64,000 bases of DNA from Sphingobacteriales bacterium (GCA_016721245.1 JADKIQ010000004.1:186001-250000); one strand, 5' to 3'; shown: positions 42,603 through 53,815, counted from the stretch's first letter. Notes: generated by a model not told the origin, from the sequence alone. Numbers and translations: made by a program.

Positions 42603-45256
42603 ATGAAAAGTATGTTAACGGCCAAAGAGATTCGCGCAGCGTTTTTAGATTTTTTCAAGAGCAAAGGACACCAAATCGTGCCATCGGCACCCTTGGTGGT
42701 GAAAAACGACCCCACCCTGATGTTTATCAACTCCGGGATGGCGCCGTTTAAAGACCTGTTTTTAGGCATCGGCAAGCCAAGCAACCCGCGCATTGCCGAT
42801 ACGCAGAAATGCCTGCGTGTTTCCGGAAAACACAACGATTTAGAGGAAGTTGGCGTGGATACCTACCACCATACCATGTTCGAAATGTTGGGCAACTGGA
42901 GTTTTGGCGATTATTTCAAAAAGGAAGCCATTGCCTGGAGCTGGGAGTTTTTAACCGAAGTATTGAAGCTGGATAAAGACCGTTTATATGTCACCATTTT
43001 TGAAGGCAACGAAGCGGAAAACATCCCGAAAGATGAAGAGGCTTATCAGGAATGGAAAAAGGTGATTGCGGAAGACCGCATTTTGCTGGGCAACAAGAAA
43101 GATAATTTCTGGGAGATGGGCGATACCGGTCCCTGCGGGCCTTGCACCGAAATTCATGTGGACTGCAGAACGGAAGCGGAAAGAATAGCCGTGGACGGCG
43201 CCACCCTGGTGAACAACGACCATCCACAGGTGATTGAAATCTGGAACAACGTATTTATTCAGTTCAATCGCAAAAAAGATAATTCTCTGGAATTACTGCC
43301 GGCTAAACATGTAGACACCGGAATGGGTTTTGAACGTCTGGTACGCGTGATTCAGCAAAAAACATCGAACTACGATACGGATGTTTTCACCGGAACCATA
43401 GAAGCGATTGAAAAAATCGTGGGTAAAAAATACGACCGAAGCGACAGCAAGGAAGCGATTGCTTTTCGCGTATTGTCTGACCATATCCGTGCAATTTCTT
43501 TTACTATTGCTGATGGGCAATTACCTAGTAATACGGAAGAAGGCTATGTCATACGCCGAATCTTACGCCGTGCGGTGCGTTATTATTTCTCTTATTTAGA
43601 CAGGAAAGAACCTTTGCTGCATTTGTTAGTACCGGTGCTGGCAGAGCAATTTGCCAACGTATTCCCTGAATTAAAGGCACAGCAGGATTTTGTGGCTAAA
43701 GTGATTTTAGAAGAAGAAAATTCGTTTTTAAAAACATTAGAATCTGGATTGAAACGATTGGAAAGTATTATAAAAAATACTAATAATGAGATAGATGGGA
43801 AATCGGTTTTGAGTTACACGATACCTTTGGTTTTCCAAAAGACCTTACCAGCCTTATTGCTTCGGAACATAATCTGACTGCTGATCTTATTGGTTTTGAA
43901 GAAGAATTGCAAAAACAAAAAATACGTAGCCGTGCGGCATCCGAGCAGGATGTGGATGACTGGATTACTTTGCACGATGGTAAATCGGTGTTTGTGGGTT
44001 ATGACTCTCTGGAAGAAAAAGCAAAAGTCTTAAAATACCGCAAGATAAAATCCAAAGGGAAAGAGCAGTTTCAAATTGTGCTGGATAAAACACCGTTCTA
44101 TGCAGAAAGTGGCGGACAGGTAGGAGATGTGGGTGTGTTGAATTTTCCGTCATTGCGAGCCAACGGCGAAGCAATCTGTTTAAACATTACAGATACAAAG
44201 AAGGAAAATGATTTGATTGTGCATTTTACGGATGAAATTCCGGCTGATTTAAGTGGTGAGGTGATTGCCACCGTGCATCCGGAAACCCGTAAAAAAACAA
44301 CCATCCATCACTCGGCTACACATTTGCTGCAAGCCGCTTTACAGCAGGTCTTGGGCAAACACATCGCACAAAAAGGTTCTTTAAATAATGCGGAATACCT
44401 GCGTTTCGACTTCTCTCATTTTGCAAAAATGACGAATGAAGAAATTGAACAGGTTGAACAAATCGTGAACGAAAAAATCCGTCAGAATATTCCGGTGGTC
44501 ATTAAAGAAATGCCGAAAGATGATGCGGTGAAACTGGGGGCTATGGCTTTGTTTGGTGAAAAATACGGCGATGTGGTGCGTGTGGTGATTATGGATGCCA
44601 ATTACTCGATAGAGTTGTGCGGCGGTACGCATGTGGGTGCTACGGGAGAGTTGGGTTTGTTTAAGATTACGTCTGAAAGCGCCGTGGCGGCTGGTGTTCG
44701 CCGGGTGGAAGCGGTATGCGGAGAGCTGGCTTTGCAATATACCAATGAAGCAATCAAGCAATTAAACAATGTAAAAGATGCGTTTAAAGGTTCAAAAGAT
44801 GTATTAAAATCAATCGAGCAACTGCAGGAGGAAAATGCTGCTTTAAAGAAAGAAATCTCGACCTACCAAAACGAAAAAGTAGAAATAGTAAAAGGTCAGT
44901 TACGTACAAAAGTCACCAACCGGAACAACGCGAATGTATTGTTTGAAAAAGTGGAAGGCGTGAACGCAGATGGCTTGAAAAAAATACAATTCGATTTGAA
45001 GAATGAATTTGATAACTTCTTTTTCGTGGCAACGACCATCGTAAATGATAAACCATTATTGTCTATCATCATTTCGGAAGATTTGGTGAAAGCTAAAAAT
45101 TTACACGCAGGCAATTTAGTGAAAGAGTTAGCAAAAGCCATCAAAGGCGGCGGCGGCGGACAGCCTTTCTATGCAACTGCCGGCGGTACGGATGTTTCAG
45201 GCATGGATACTGTTTTAAGACAAGCGGAAGAATTGTTTCTGGTGCAGACGAATTAA
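42603..45256 (+). CDS. alaS: Alanine--tRNA ligase, frame interrupted by a 1-base deletion
   Basis: Two open frames (42603-43877 and 43907-45256) join into one protein of about 884 residues, normal for AlaRS, if one T is added to the T4 run at 43807-43810. The corrected text reads EL-HDTFGFPKDLT and continues to FEEELQKQK. The catalytic domain (LTAKEIRAAFLDFFKSKGH, TLMFINSGM, FEMLGNWSFGDYFK), the editing domain (HHSATHLLQAALQQVLGKH, ELCGGTHV) and the C-Ala domain (KGGGGGQPFYATAGG) are all present. Since this enzyme is essential and normally single-copy, the break is more likely a sequence error than a pseudogene. The start may be 42603 or 42612. Confidence 0.92.
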
Positions 45257-45281
45257 TAAAAAAGGCTGCCTTGCGGCAGCT
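45257..45281 (-). terminator. Terminator of the lipoprotein gene at 45329
   Basis: GCTGCC (45265-45270) pairs with GGCAGC (45275-45280) around TTGC. On the minus strand a T run follows; on the plus strand it lies directly behind alaS and lacks a T run. Confidence 0.7.
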
Positions 45282-45328
45282 TCGATGAATGTTATGTAAA
45301 CCAAATAAATAAAAAACCAAATAAGTTT

Positions 45329-46084
45329 TTAATAGTAGGTATAAGTAGTTGTTGTTTGTGTGCTTCCTTTGGTAGTAATTTTTTGTATCACTCTTTCCTG
45401 TGCGTCAAATGCATAAGCATAACTGGTAGTTTCACCGTTTTTAGTTGCTGCTTTCATTAAATTTTCAGAGCTTTTGCCTAAATACTGCTTTCCGAAATTC
45501 TTGTTTCCAATACTGTTCAGTTTGTCTGTATAGTACTGATAGGTAGTGTTTTCTGTAAAATCACCGCCCAGATAATTAAAGCCTTTGCCTGAAACCGTTA
45601 AAACGTTTTTACGGTCGTTGCTGAATTGCTCCTTAATGGAATAATCGGTAATGCCGAAATCCTGCGCAAGCAGGAAACCATTTGCATCATACTGATACGC
45701 TGCGGTCTGGCAGTTGGAAGCGGTTCCGATATAAAATCCTTTTTCGTTCAATTTTAACAAACCCGGATTGGAAGTACAGTTTATGCGTGTAGCACCATTT
45801 GGCAATGACTGCTCCAGTGCATACAAAGGTTCTTCACTTCTGTATTCAGAAATTGAATTAGCCTGATACGTAAATTCATGATAATAAGAGGCCGAAGAAG
45901 GTGACGAATAGACTATTTTCGATAATCTTTTCTGCGTATCGTAAAAATACGTTTCTGTGAAATTGCCTTCTGTTTTAGATTTGACTAATGCATCCGAAGG
46001 CGATAGCATTATTTTTTCTTTCTTACAAGCTGTCAATACAACAGATGCAATTACAAAGAGTAACCAAATTGTACGATTAAACAT
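45329..46084 (-). CDS. Lipoprotein with YD-like repeats, paralogue of the one at 9766
   Basis: 251 residues. The lipobox is VLTAC with cysteine near residue 20. The body has YFYDTQKRLSKI, FTYQANSI and FDAQERVIQKI segments, the same YD-like pattern as the protein at 9766-10554, with a shared IGxxNFGxxxxGxSSxNL block. Probably an anchored surface or periplasmic protein of unknown role. The promoter was not resolved. Stands alone between alaS and gatB. Confidence 0.75.
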   Translation of the reverse strand: MFNRTIWLLFVIASVVLTACKKEKIMLSPSDALVKSKTEGNFTETYFYDTQKRLSKIVYSSPSSASYYHEFTYQANSISEYRSEEPLYALEQSLPNGATRINCTSNPGLLKLNEKGFYIGTASNCQTAAYQYDANGFLLAQDFGITDYSIKEQFSNDRKNVLTVSGKGFNYLGGDFTENTTYQYYTDKLNSIGNKNFGKQYLGKSSENLMKAATKNGETTSYAYAFDAQERVIQKITTKGSTQTTTTYTYY

Positions 46085-46267
46085 AAAAACCCACTATAAA
46101 ATTTAAAAAATAAAAATCCCCACATCAAAGTTATAAAAAGAATGTGGATAAGTGTGTTAATTTTTCGTAATCTGTTGATAATAATCAATTTTATTTAAAA
46201 TGCCTTTGATTTTCAATGGTATATGATTTGTATTGCAGACTTATTTCCTCATCTGTAGGCAAAAATG

Positions 46268-46275
46268 TATCTTTG
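46268..46275 (+). promoter_or_regulatory. -7 box of the gatB promoter
   Basis: TATCTTTG ends 13 bases before the chosen gatB start (46289). It lies inside the longer open frame that starts at 46265, which argues for the later start. I see no -33 box at the usual distance. Confidence 0.4.
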
Positions 46276-46288
46276 TAATTATTCCATT

Positions 46289-47734
46289 ATGACTGAAAAC
46301 GATAAATACGAGATAGTAATTGGGCTGGAAGTTCATGCTCAGTTAAACACCAAAACCAAGATTTTTGCAGCAGATGAAACCGTTTACGGTGCTGCGCCCA
46401 ATACACAGATAAGTCCGATAACATTAGGATTGCCCGGCGTGTTGCCGATGCTCAACAAAGAAGTGGTGGAAAAAGCTGTTAAACTGGGCATTGCCTTGCA
46501 TTGCACCATCACGGAAGAAAATCACTTTGCGCGTAAAAATTATTTTTATGCAGATTTACCGAAAGGATATCAGATTTCGCAGGATAAAGCACCGGTTTGT
46601 ACAGGCGGTTATGTGGAAATTGAAGTCAACAATGAGCGTAAACAAATCAGCCTGACGCGTATACACATGGAAGAAGATGCGGGAAAGAATAACCATGAAC
46701 TGGATGAACAGTATTCTCTGATTGATTTGAACCGTGCGGGTGTTCCATTGCTGGAAATCGTATCAGAACCGGATATCCGCAGCAGCGATGAAGCCTATGC
46801 ATATGTAACGGAACTCAGAAAATTAGTACGTTACCTGCAAATCTGCGATGGCAATATGGAAGAAGGTTCCATGCGCTGCGATGCCAATGTTTCTGTGCGT
46901 TTAAAAGGAGAGACAGCTTACCGCAACCGTGTGGAAGTGAAGAACATGAACTCCATCCGCAATGTAAAACGCGCCATTGATAATGAAGTAAAACGCCAGA
47001 TTGAAATATACGAAGCAGGCGGCACGATAGATCAGGAAACACGTGGGTTTAATCCGGCAGACGGCAGTTCGTTTCCCTTGCGTTCCAAAGAAAATGCGCA
47101 TGACTACCGTTATTTCCCGGAACCGGATTTACCACCGGTGGTCATTACACAGCAAACCATTACAGCCATCAGAGCAGCTATGCCGCAGCTGCCGAAAGAA
47201 TTACAGGAAAAGTTCAGCGGCGAATATCATTTATCAGCCTATGATGCGCATGTTTTAACAGACGAACGTGAAATCGCTTTGTATTTTCTTGAACTAATAC
47301 AATTCACCAAAAATTATAAATCTGCGGCTAACTGGGTCATCAATGAAGTAAAATCGTTTGTAAACGAAAACAATATTTCTATTTCGGAATTTAAAGTTAA
47401 ACCACAACAGCTGGCAGAAATCATTCAGTTGATTGATGACAATATTGTTAGTTCGTCCGGTGCCAAAAGTATTTTTAAATCCTTTGCGGACGGCAATGCA
47501 AAATCTGCTGTAGCGATTGCGGAAGAATTAAATCTGGTGCAGTCCTCCGATACGGATGAACTGAGTAAATGGATTGAAACGGCTTTGGCAAAATATCCGG
47601 ATAAAGTAAAAGAATATAAAAACGGGAAGAAAGGCAATATCAATTTATTTATGGGCGAAGTGATGAAATTATCGCGCGGCGCCGCCGACCCGAAAGTGAC
47701 CACAAAATTATTGGAAGAAAAACTGAATGCATAA
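46289..47734 (+). CDS. gatB: Asp-tRNA(Asn)/Glu-tRNA(Gln) amidotransferase subunit B
   Basis: 481 residues from the ATG at 46289; the ATG at 46265 adds eight residues and overlaps the -7 box. GatB transfers ammonia from GatA to misacylated tRNA with GatC as clamp. Family signatures: YEIVIGLEVHAQL, LPGVLPMLNKEVVEKAVKLG, RKNYFYADLPKGYQISQ, EEDAGKNNH, EVKNMNSIRNVKRAI and the C-terminal YqeY-like domain (SGAKSIFKSFADGNAKS). GatA and GatC are not in the window. A dispersed repeat follows the stop codon directly. Confidence 0.96.
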   Translation: MTENDKYEIVIGLEVHAQLNTKTKIFAADETVYGAAPNTQISPITLGLPGVLPMLNKEVVEKAVKLGIALHCTITEENHFARKNYFYADLPKGYQISQDKAPVCTGGYVEIEVNNERKQISLTRIHMEEDAGKNNHELDEQYSLIDLNRAGVPLLEIVSEPDIRSSDEAYAYVTELRKLVRYLQICDGNMEEGSMRCDANVSVRLKGETAYRNRVEVKNMNSIRNVKRAIDNEVKRQIEIYEAGGTIDQETRGFNPADGSSFPLRSKENAHDYRYFPEPDLPPVVITQQTITAIRAAMPQLPKELQEKFSGEYHLSAYDAHVLTDEREIALYFLELIQFTKNYKSAANWVINEVKSFVNENNISISEFKVKPQQLAEIIQLIDDNIVSSSGAKSIFKSFADGNAKSAVAIAEELNLVQSSDTDELSKWIETALAKYPDKVKEYKNGKKGNINLFMGEVMKLSRGAADPKVTTKLLEEKLNA

Positions 47735-47738
47735 TATA

Positions 47739-47818
47739 ACCTCTCCCGATTCCGACTTTGTCGGAACCACCCTCTCCAATTGGAGAGGGAAGACGAGCGA
47801 AGCTCGACAGGGTGAGGT
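47739..47818 (+). repeat. Dispersed multi-hairpin repeat, copy A
   Basis: An 80-base element between gatB and the TlpA-like gene. Outer arms ACCTCTCCC (47739-47747) and GGGTGAGGT (47810-47818) pair at 8 of 9. Inside are TCCGAC-TTT-GTCGGA (47751-47765), the 20-base perfect palindrome CCCTCTCCAATTGGAGAGGG (47770-47789) and CGAGC-GAA-GCTCG (47794-47806). A shorter copy in reverse lies at 63930-63983. It looks like a REP or MITE family. Confidence 0.8.
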
Positions 47819-47834
47819 GTAAAAATGAAATAAT

Positions 47835-48983
47835 ATGAAAAATAAAATTCTCAAATTTAGTTTAATACTAACTACTTGTCTGCTTTTCTTTACCTCCTGC
47901 AAACATTTTAATGGATATAAAATCAGTGGCAAGATAAAAAACGCAGATGGTGTAAAAGTATATCTGGAAGATATCACCGAAGAAGTGCCTTTAATTATTG
48001 ATACGGCGACGATTTTTAAATCAGCATTTCAGCTGAAGAATTATACCAAAAATGGTATCTACAGACTGCGTTTCGGAGAAGATGCTGCGAATACTATTTT
48101 CTTGTTTATTCAGGAAAAGGACAACATAAAACTGGAAGCAGATTTCAAAGATATTCGCGATTATAAAGTGGATGGCAGTAAAGGATCTTTCTCGATACAG
48201 CAATTATCGGCCACTTCAAAATTACGTTTTACGGAACTGGATTCAACTTTTTCAAAATTAAAAAACGCGAGTGCATCATCCAAGGATTCTTTGCAGACGG
48301 TATTTGCTAACCAAAAGAAAGAATACGTACAGTTCATCAAAAACTTTGTAGAAAAAGAACCCAATAATGATGTGGCTTGCTTTGCGCTGAATTATCTCGG
48401 TCCTATGATGCAGGAAGAAATTCCTTATCTGGTGGATATTACAGATAAGCTGCATACTGCCGCACCGGATTCGAAGTATATCAATCTCTGGTATCAGCAA
48501 ACACAACAATACCGCGATGCGATTATGGCGGAAACAGAAGGGGGTGTGGCCTTAAATACACAGGCACCGAATATTGTTTTACAAAACCCAAATGGCGACA
48601 CGATACAGCTAAACAATCTGAAAGGAAACTATGTTTTGCTGGATTTTTGGGCATCCTGGTGCCAGCCTTGCAGAATGGAAAATCCAAATGTAGTGGCCTT
48701 GTACAATAAATATCATGCACAGGGATTCGAAGTATTTTCCGTTTCCTTGGATGCCAATGTTGACCAGTGGAAAAAAGCCATTGCGAAAGATGGATTAATC
48801 TGGAAAAACCATGGCAGTGATTTTGGCGGCTGGCAATCTGCTCCGGCGCAAGCCTATAGAGTACAATCTATTCCGTGTACATTTTTGCTGGATAAAACCG
48901 GCAAAGTAATAGCGAAGAATCTGAGAGGTGAGGAGCTGGCCGCAAAGTTGGCAGAGTTATTTCCAGAGAAGCCTGTGCAATAA
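47835..48983 (+). CDS. Thioredoxin-like (TlpA/ResA type) lipoprotein with an N-terminal DUF4369 region
   Basis: 382 residues. The lipobox is LFFTSC (cysteine near residue 22). The N-terminal ~140 residues (YKISGKIKNADGVKVYLEDI) fit the DUF4369 beta domain found before such thioredoxins. The C-terminal domain carries the redox motif WCQPC in LLDFWASWCQPCRMENPNVV and the cis-Pro region VQSIPCTFLLDKTGKVI. It is expected to reduce or shuffle disulfides in the periplasm, as in cytochrome maturation. An unusual Cys follows the cis-Pro (IPC rather than IPT). Confidence 0.9.
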   Translation: MKNKILKFSLILTTCLLFFTSCKHFNGYKISGKIKNADGVKVYLEDITEEVPLIIDTATIFKSAFQLKNYTKNGIYRLRFGEDAANTIFLFIQEKDNIKLEADFKDIRDYKVDGSKGSFSIQQLSATSKLRFTELDSTFSKLKNASASSKDSLQTVFANQKKEYVQFIKNFVEKEPNNDVACFALNYLGPMMQEEIPYLVDITDKLHTAAPDSKYINLWYQQTQQYRDAIMAETEGGVALNTQAPNIVLQNPNGDTIQLNNLKGNYVLLDFWASWCQPCRMENPNVVALYNKYHAQGFEVFSVSLDANVDQWKKAIAKDGLIWKNHGSDFGGWQSAPAQAYRVQSIPCTFLLDKTGKVIAKNLRGEELAAKLAELFPEKPVQ

Positions 48984-49174
48984 CAGATACCTTTTTTTAT
49001 TTTGCACAAACACCACTATTTTAAATAATAAATAGTATATTTATTACTACCGTAAACAAATTATTGCATCAAAGTATCTTAATTTTATTTTTTAAATAAT
49101 AAGCAGAAATTCTTCTGTTGTAATAATTAGTCTATCTCTTCGTTATTAGTTTTTATAATTTGTAAATTATCTGA

Positions 49175-52100
49175 ATGAAAAAGCTATCTGTCTTTTTAAT
49201 TTTAATTGTTGTGAAAATTGCATTAGCACAAGCACAATTAAATGCAAATTTTACCATCAGCAAAGACAAAGGTTGTGCACCATTAGCTGTGCAATTTTCA
49301 AATACAACTACCGGAAATCCGGATAGTTGTTTTTGGCAATTGGGTATCACCGGTAATACATCGTCAATCTGTAATCCGGGCGCAATTTATCCCACGCCGG
49401 GAATTTATTTTGTGACGCTTACCGTTTTTAAAGGTGGTCAGACAAGTTCTGTCACCAAACAAATCAGAGTCTTTAAAAATCCGATAGCAAATTTTTCAGG
49501 ATTGCCACGAAATGGATGTGTGCCAACGAATGTGCAGTTTACCGATTTATCTACACAAGGAGATACGACTATTAATAACTGGTTTTGGGCAACCGGTGAC
49601 GGAAATACGGAAATTATTAAAAACCCTTTACATCCGTATACGTTTGGCGGGAATTTTGGTGTTGCATTAATTGTAAAAGATATAAATGGATGTACCAATA
49701 CAGCAACTAAAAATAATTACATAAATATTTTTGACACATCAACTATTAGTTTTACAATCAGTCAGAATATATTTTGTGGTGTTCCTGCAACTGTTAATTT
49801 TAATGCATCTTCTAATGCGCCAAATGGTTCTACCTACATGTGGTATTTCGGTGATGGAGATTCATCAGCTACTAAAAATACTTCACATACTTATACACAA
49901 TATGGTAATTATACGGTAAGTGTATCCGTTACCAATCCCAATGGTTGTACAACTACAGCTAGAAAAGATACGGTTATAAGAATTCAACCATTTGCTATTG
50001 ATTTTGCTTTGCCAACAGCCTGTCTAAATAAACCAATTCGATTTAAAGCACTTTCTAATTTATTACCGGTTTCGGTAAAATGGGATTTTGGGAATGGCGT
50101 TTTTTCTACTTCTACTGATACTTCTATTCGATATGCTGATACCGGGTTTTACACGGTAAAATTGATTGCAAGATCACAGAATAATTGCTTCGATACTATT
50201 ATCAAAACAGTTCACGTTACACAAACAAATGCAGATTTTACGGTAGATAAACAAAAGTCATGCAGTCCGTTTACGGCTAATTTTACGAATTTATCTTCAA
50301 ATGCAGATTCGTCAAAGTGGTTAATAATTTATAAAACGGGAAGCAGATTTGATACCATAGTTTCAACATCTCAAAATCCAGCTGTATTTTTACCGGCTGT
50401 TAGTGCATTTAATGGAGGCACTGGTGGCGTGTATTATGACGTCATTTTAATTACAACAAATACCGGTGGTTGTAAAGACACACTAATCAAAAGAAAATAC
50501 ATTTATATCGTTCAAGATGATGTAAAATTTTTAGTAGATAAATTTGAAGGTTGCCAACCACTCACCGTAAAATTTACCTATCAGGTGCTTTCTCGTAATT
50601 TTCCATACAGTCAGATAATTATTCATTATGACGATGGCACACAAGAAATACTAGATACATCTAAAACAACACAAACACACGTATATGCAAATGTTGGTAC
50701 CTATCAACCTTACCTGGAGATTATATACCCGGATTCGTTATGTAATCAAATTTTGTTTTTACCACCACCAAGTAAAATTAAAGTAGGTCCAAGAGTTGAT
50801 TTTTTTGGTTCGATTAATGATAATGAGGTTTGTGTTGGTGATTGTATTTCAGGTACTGCAACGGGTGGTTTACCAAATACAGTTTTTACATGGACGCCAA
50901 GCGGAAGCGGCATTAATGCAAACATTTGTTTTAATGTTCGTCCGACTGAACCAGGTACTATGCAAGTTAAATTACAAGCCTACACAAATGGGTGCCGACA
51001 AGATACTATAATAGATACCGTAAGAGTTAGATACCCATTGGCCATTACAGATGAAGTGCCACGTTATTGTAATGATGATTTTTCGCCGAATGTGTATTTT
51101 GTTAACAGAAGTTTAGGAGCAGATTCTTCTGTTTGGGACTTTGGCGATGGCACCATTTTAATTTCAAATGCAGATACGGTTCGTCATACTTATACGGATG
51201 ATTTACCTAAAACGGTTATTTTAACCGTATTTAATTTTGCATCAGGTTGTTCTAATTTTAAAAAAATAATGTTGCCTGGTTTCTATCGGCCAAATTTTTC
51301 GCTGACGAATACTGCCAAAAGATGTGTTCCTTTTTTATTAAAAGTAACTGCTGCTCAAGCACCCTATGCGACATCCTACAGAATACAAATTGAAAACATA
51401 GATCCGACTAAAAATTTTAAGATTGATACCGTAAGGAGCACCATAGATACGATGATTAGGATTCCCGGCACGTACCGTATAAAACTGATTGTAAAATATG
51501 GCGACAATTGTCAAACAAGTATTGATAGTTTGATTACCATTGCAGAATTAAAAGCAAATTTTTTAATTAACAGATTAAATACATGTACAAACGTACAATT
51601 GTTAGATAGCAATATTGTTTCGTTTTCGCCACTGCAAAGTATGGTTTGGAAATATACTAATGGTGCAATTATTTCTACCACATCCAATCCAACTATAAAT
51701 TTAAGATTTGATACGTCAACTATCCGATACACTATTGTCAATACGTTTGGCTGTAGAGATTCTGTTGAGAAAAAAATAATTTCATTAAAGCCAACGGCAA
51801 ATTTTACGGCAAGTAAAACAAAAGTATGCCCCAATTTACCAATTACATTCGTTAATACATCAACACCAATTAGTTCAAATGTTAGTTATACCTGGTATTT
51901 CGGTGATGGTGATTCTTCAAATACTACTTCACCTATACATGCTTATACACAAACCGGAACGTACACCGTCAAATTAATTCTAAGGGATTCACTGAATTGT
52001 ACCGATACGTTGATAAAAATTAATTACATAAAAATTTTAAACACAACACCTGATTTTACAGCAACACCACGTAGTAAGTCTTGTCCTAATTTAATTACAA

Positions 52101-53815
52101 ACTTTACAATGCTGCCTGCTGCCGAAACAAAATACACTTCTGTTGTTTGGGATTTTGGAAATGGAAATGTCAGTAATGAAAACAATCAAAATCCAAGAGT
52201 TGTTTATACCTATCCTGATTCGTTTGATGTAAAATTGATTACAAAAGATACGTTTGGTTGTATAGATACAGTAATGAAAAAAGATTATATCATTGTTGGT
52301 GGACCAAGTGCCACTTATTCATTTCAACCTACGGATGGTTGTATTCCCTTAGATGTTGCATTCACAGCATCATTTAATAAAACGGCAAGTGCTATTTGGG
52401 ATTTTGGTAACGGGGATTTACTTTTTGATGACAGTTTGAAAAATAATTTGACACATTTATATACGACTGAAGGTACTTATACACCGGCTTTAATTTTGCG
52501 CGATACAGCCGGTTGCACCGTTACATTTAAAGCAACGAAAGCTATTAATCCGTCATTAATAAAAACAAAAATAATTCCGAATAAATTATACAATTGTAAT
52601 TTAGAAAATGCATTGTTTAAAGATAGTTCCTATATTACCTATAATGCGAACATTTCAAATATTCAATGGAAAGTAGAGAATGGTATATTTAATAACTACA
52701 CACCTGATTCTGCATTTATATTTACACCAACAACACCAAAACCTTTTTACACAATTTATCTGACAGCGTTTTCGAGTGCAGGTTGTGTAGCCAAGGATTC
52801 GATTACTGTGATTGAATATAATACACCAATTATTAAAGCAACGGATAAAATTATTTGCCCCGGAGATTCTGTAGAGTTAAATGAAAGTGGAGCAGCATAC
52901 TATAGTTGGAGCCCGGCCAGTACTCTCAGTAATGCAAGTATTCCCAATCCCATTGCACATCCTCTAGTTACTACGCAATATACAGTCATTGCTTACGATA
53001 CTGCTATTTGCCCAATTTATGATACGATAAGTGTTGTAGTAAAAAATACATTATCAGGTGGCGCATTGAAAGACGATACTATCTGTGTTGGTGACAGTGT
53101 ACAGCTTCGTGCATTTTCTGAAACTTCAGCAACGCAGTCAACTTTATATTCCTGGTTGCCAAATACAACTATTAGCAATCCGAATGATTCAGTGCCATTT
53201 GTTTTTCCAACAACATCAACAACCTATACCGTTACCATAAACAATGGCGGAAGTTGTGCGCAACAAAGTTATCCGGTTAATATAACGGTATTTCCCAACC
53301 CAACGGTTACAGCATTTGCTAATTTAACAGTTGTACCGGGAACAGCTGTTAACTTAACGGCCATCTCGCCAAATCAAGTTTCGTATAATTGGATTCCGAA
53401 TACAAATGTGGCTTGTGATACTTGTCCAAAAACAACGGCAATAATAAATAATAATATTACTTATACTGTATTGGTAACAGACTCGAATCAATGTAAAGCA
53501 ACAGCAACCATTCAGTTTAAGGTAGCAACCATATGCGATTCTTCCTTAATTTATATTCCCAATGCATTTACACCAAATAACGATGGACAAAATGATATTT
53601 TTTATGTTCGTTCAAATATTTTGACATCAAGTTATCTAATGATCTATGACAGATGGGGGCATAAAGTATTTGAGAGTACAGATATCAACTTAGGTTGGGA
53701 TGGAAATTATAAAGGGCAACCGGCGCAAGTAGAAGCCTATGGATATTATTTTGAAGGTACTTGTTTTGAAAATTCTAAAATAATAAGAAAAGGAAATATT
53801 ACTTTATTAAGATAA
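49175..53815 (+). CDS. Giant PKD-domain surface protein with a T9SS type B (gliding-type) C-terminus
   Basis: 1546 residues, low G+C. A signal peptide (about 1-19) is followed by about 14 PKD-type modules with repeated signatures such as YMWYFGDGDSSATKNTSHTY and VWDFGNGNVSN. Many start with a conserved K-GC-P-PV-F-pattern (KGCAPLAVQFSNT). The last ~85 residues (IYIPNAFTPNNDGQNDIFYV, IYDRWGHKVFES, GWDGNYKGQPA) form the CHU_C/type B T9SS sorting domain. A large adhesin-like or gliding-related cell-surface fibre is the usual inference. Cysteines occur in pairs per module, suggesting disulfides. It is followed closely by 53843. Confidence 0.9.
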   Translation: MKKLSVFLILIVVKIALAQAQLNANFTISKDKGCAPLAVQFSNTTTGNPDSCFWQLGITGNTSSICNPGAIYPTPGIYFVTLTVFKGGQTSSVTKQIRVFKNPIANFSGLPRNGCVPTNVQFTDLSTQGDTTINNWFWATGDGNTEIIKNPLHPYTFGGNFGVALIVKDINGCTNTATKNNYINIFDTSTISFTISQNIFCGVPATVNFNASSNAPNGSTYMWYFGDGDSSATKNTSHTYTQYGNYTVSVSVTNPNGCTTTARKDTVIRIQPFAIDFALPTACLNKPIRFKALSNLLPVSVKWDFGNGVFSTSTDTSIRYADTGFYTVKLIARSQNNCFDTIIKTVHVTQTNADFTVDKQKSCSPFTANFTNLSSNADSSKWLIIYKTGSRFDTIVSTSQNPAVFLPAVSAFNGGTGGVYYDVILITTNTGGCKDTLIKRKYIYIVQDDVKFLVDKFEGCQPLTVKFTYQVLSRNFPYSQIIIHYDDGTQEILDTSKTTQTHVYANVGTYQPYLEIIYPDSLCNQILFLPPPSKIKVGPRVDFFGSINDNEVCVGDCISGTATGGLPNTVFTWTPSGSGINANICFNVRPTEPGTMQVKLQAYTNGCRQDTIIDTVRVRYPLAITDEVPRYCNDDFSPNVYFVNRSLGADSSVWDFGDGTILISNADTVRHTYTDDLPKTVILTVFNFASGCSNFKKIMLPGFYRPNFSLTNTAKRCVPFLLKVTAAQAPYATSYRIQIENIDPTKNFKIDTVRSTIDTMIRIPGTYRIKLIVKYGDNCQTSIDSLITIAELKANFLINRLNTCTNVQLLDSNIVSFSPLQSMVWKYTNGAIISTTSNPTINLRFDTSTIRYTIVNTFGCRDSVEKKIISLKPTANFTASKTKVCPNLPITFVNTSTPISSNVSYTWYFGDGDSSNTTSPIHAYTQTGTYTVKLILRDSLNCTDTLIKINYIKILNTTPDFTATPRSKSCPNLITNFTMLPAAETKYTSVVWDFGNGNVSNENNQNPRVVYTYPDSFDVKLITKDTFGCIDTVMKKDYIIVGGPSATYSFQPTDGCIPLDVAFTASFNKTASAIWDFGNGDLLFDDSLKNNLTHLYTTEGTYTPALILRDTAGCTVTFKATKAINPSLIKTKIIPNKLYNCNLENALFKDSSYITYNANISNIQWKVENGIFNNYTPDSAFIFTPTTPKPFYTIYLTAFSSAGCVAKDSITVIEYNTPIIKATDKIICPGDSVELNESGAAYYSWSPASTLSNASIPNPIAHPLVTTQYTVIAYDTAICPIYDTISVVVKNTLSGGALKDDTICVGDSVQLRAFSETSATQSTLYSWLPNTTISNPNDSVPFVFPTTSTTYTVTINNGGSCAQQSYPVNITVFPNPTVTAFANLTVVPGTAVNLTAISPNQVSYNWIPNTNVACDTCPKTTAIINNNITYTVLVTDSNQCKATATIQFKVATICDSSLIYIPNAFTPNNDGQNDIFYVRSNILTSSYLMIYDRWGHKVFESTDINLGWDGNYKGQPAQVEAYGYYFEGTCFENSKIIRKGNITLLR

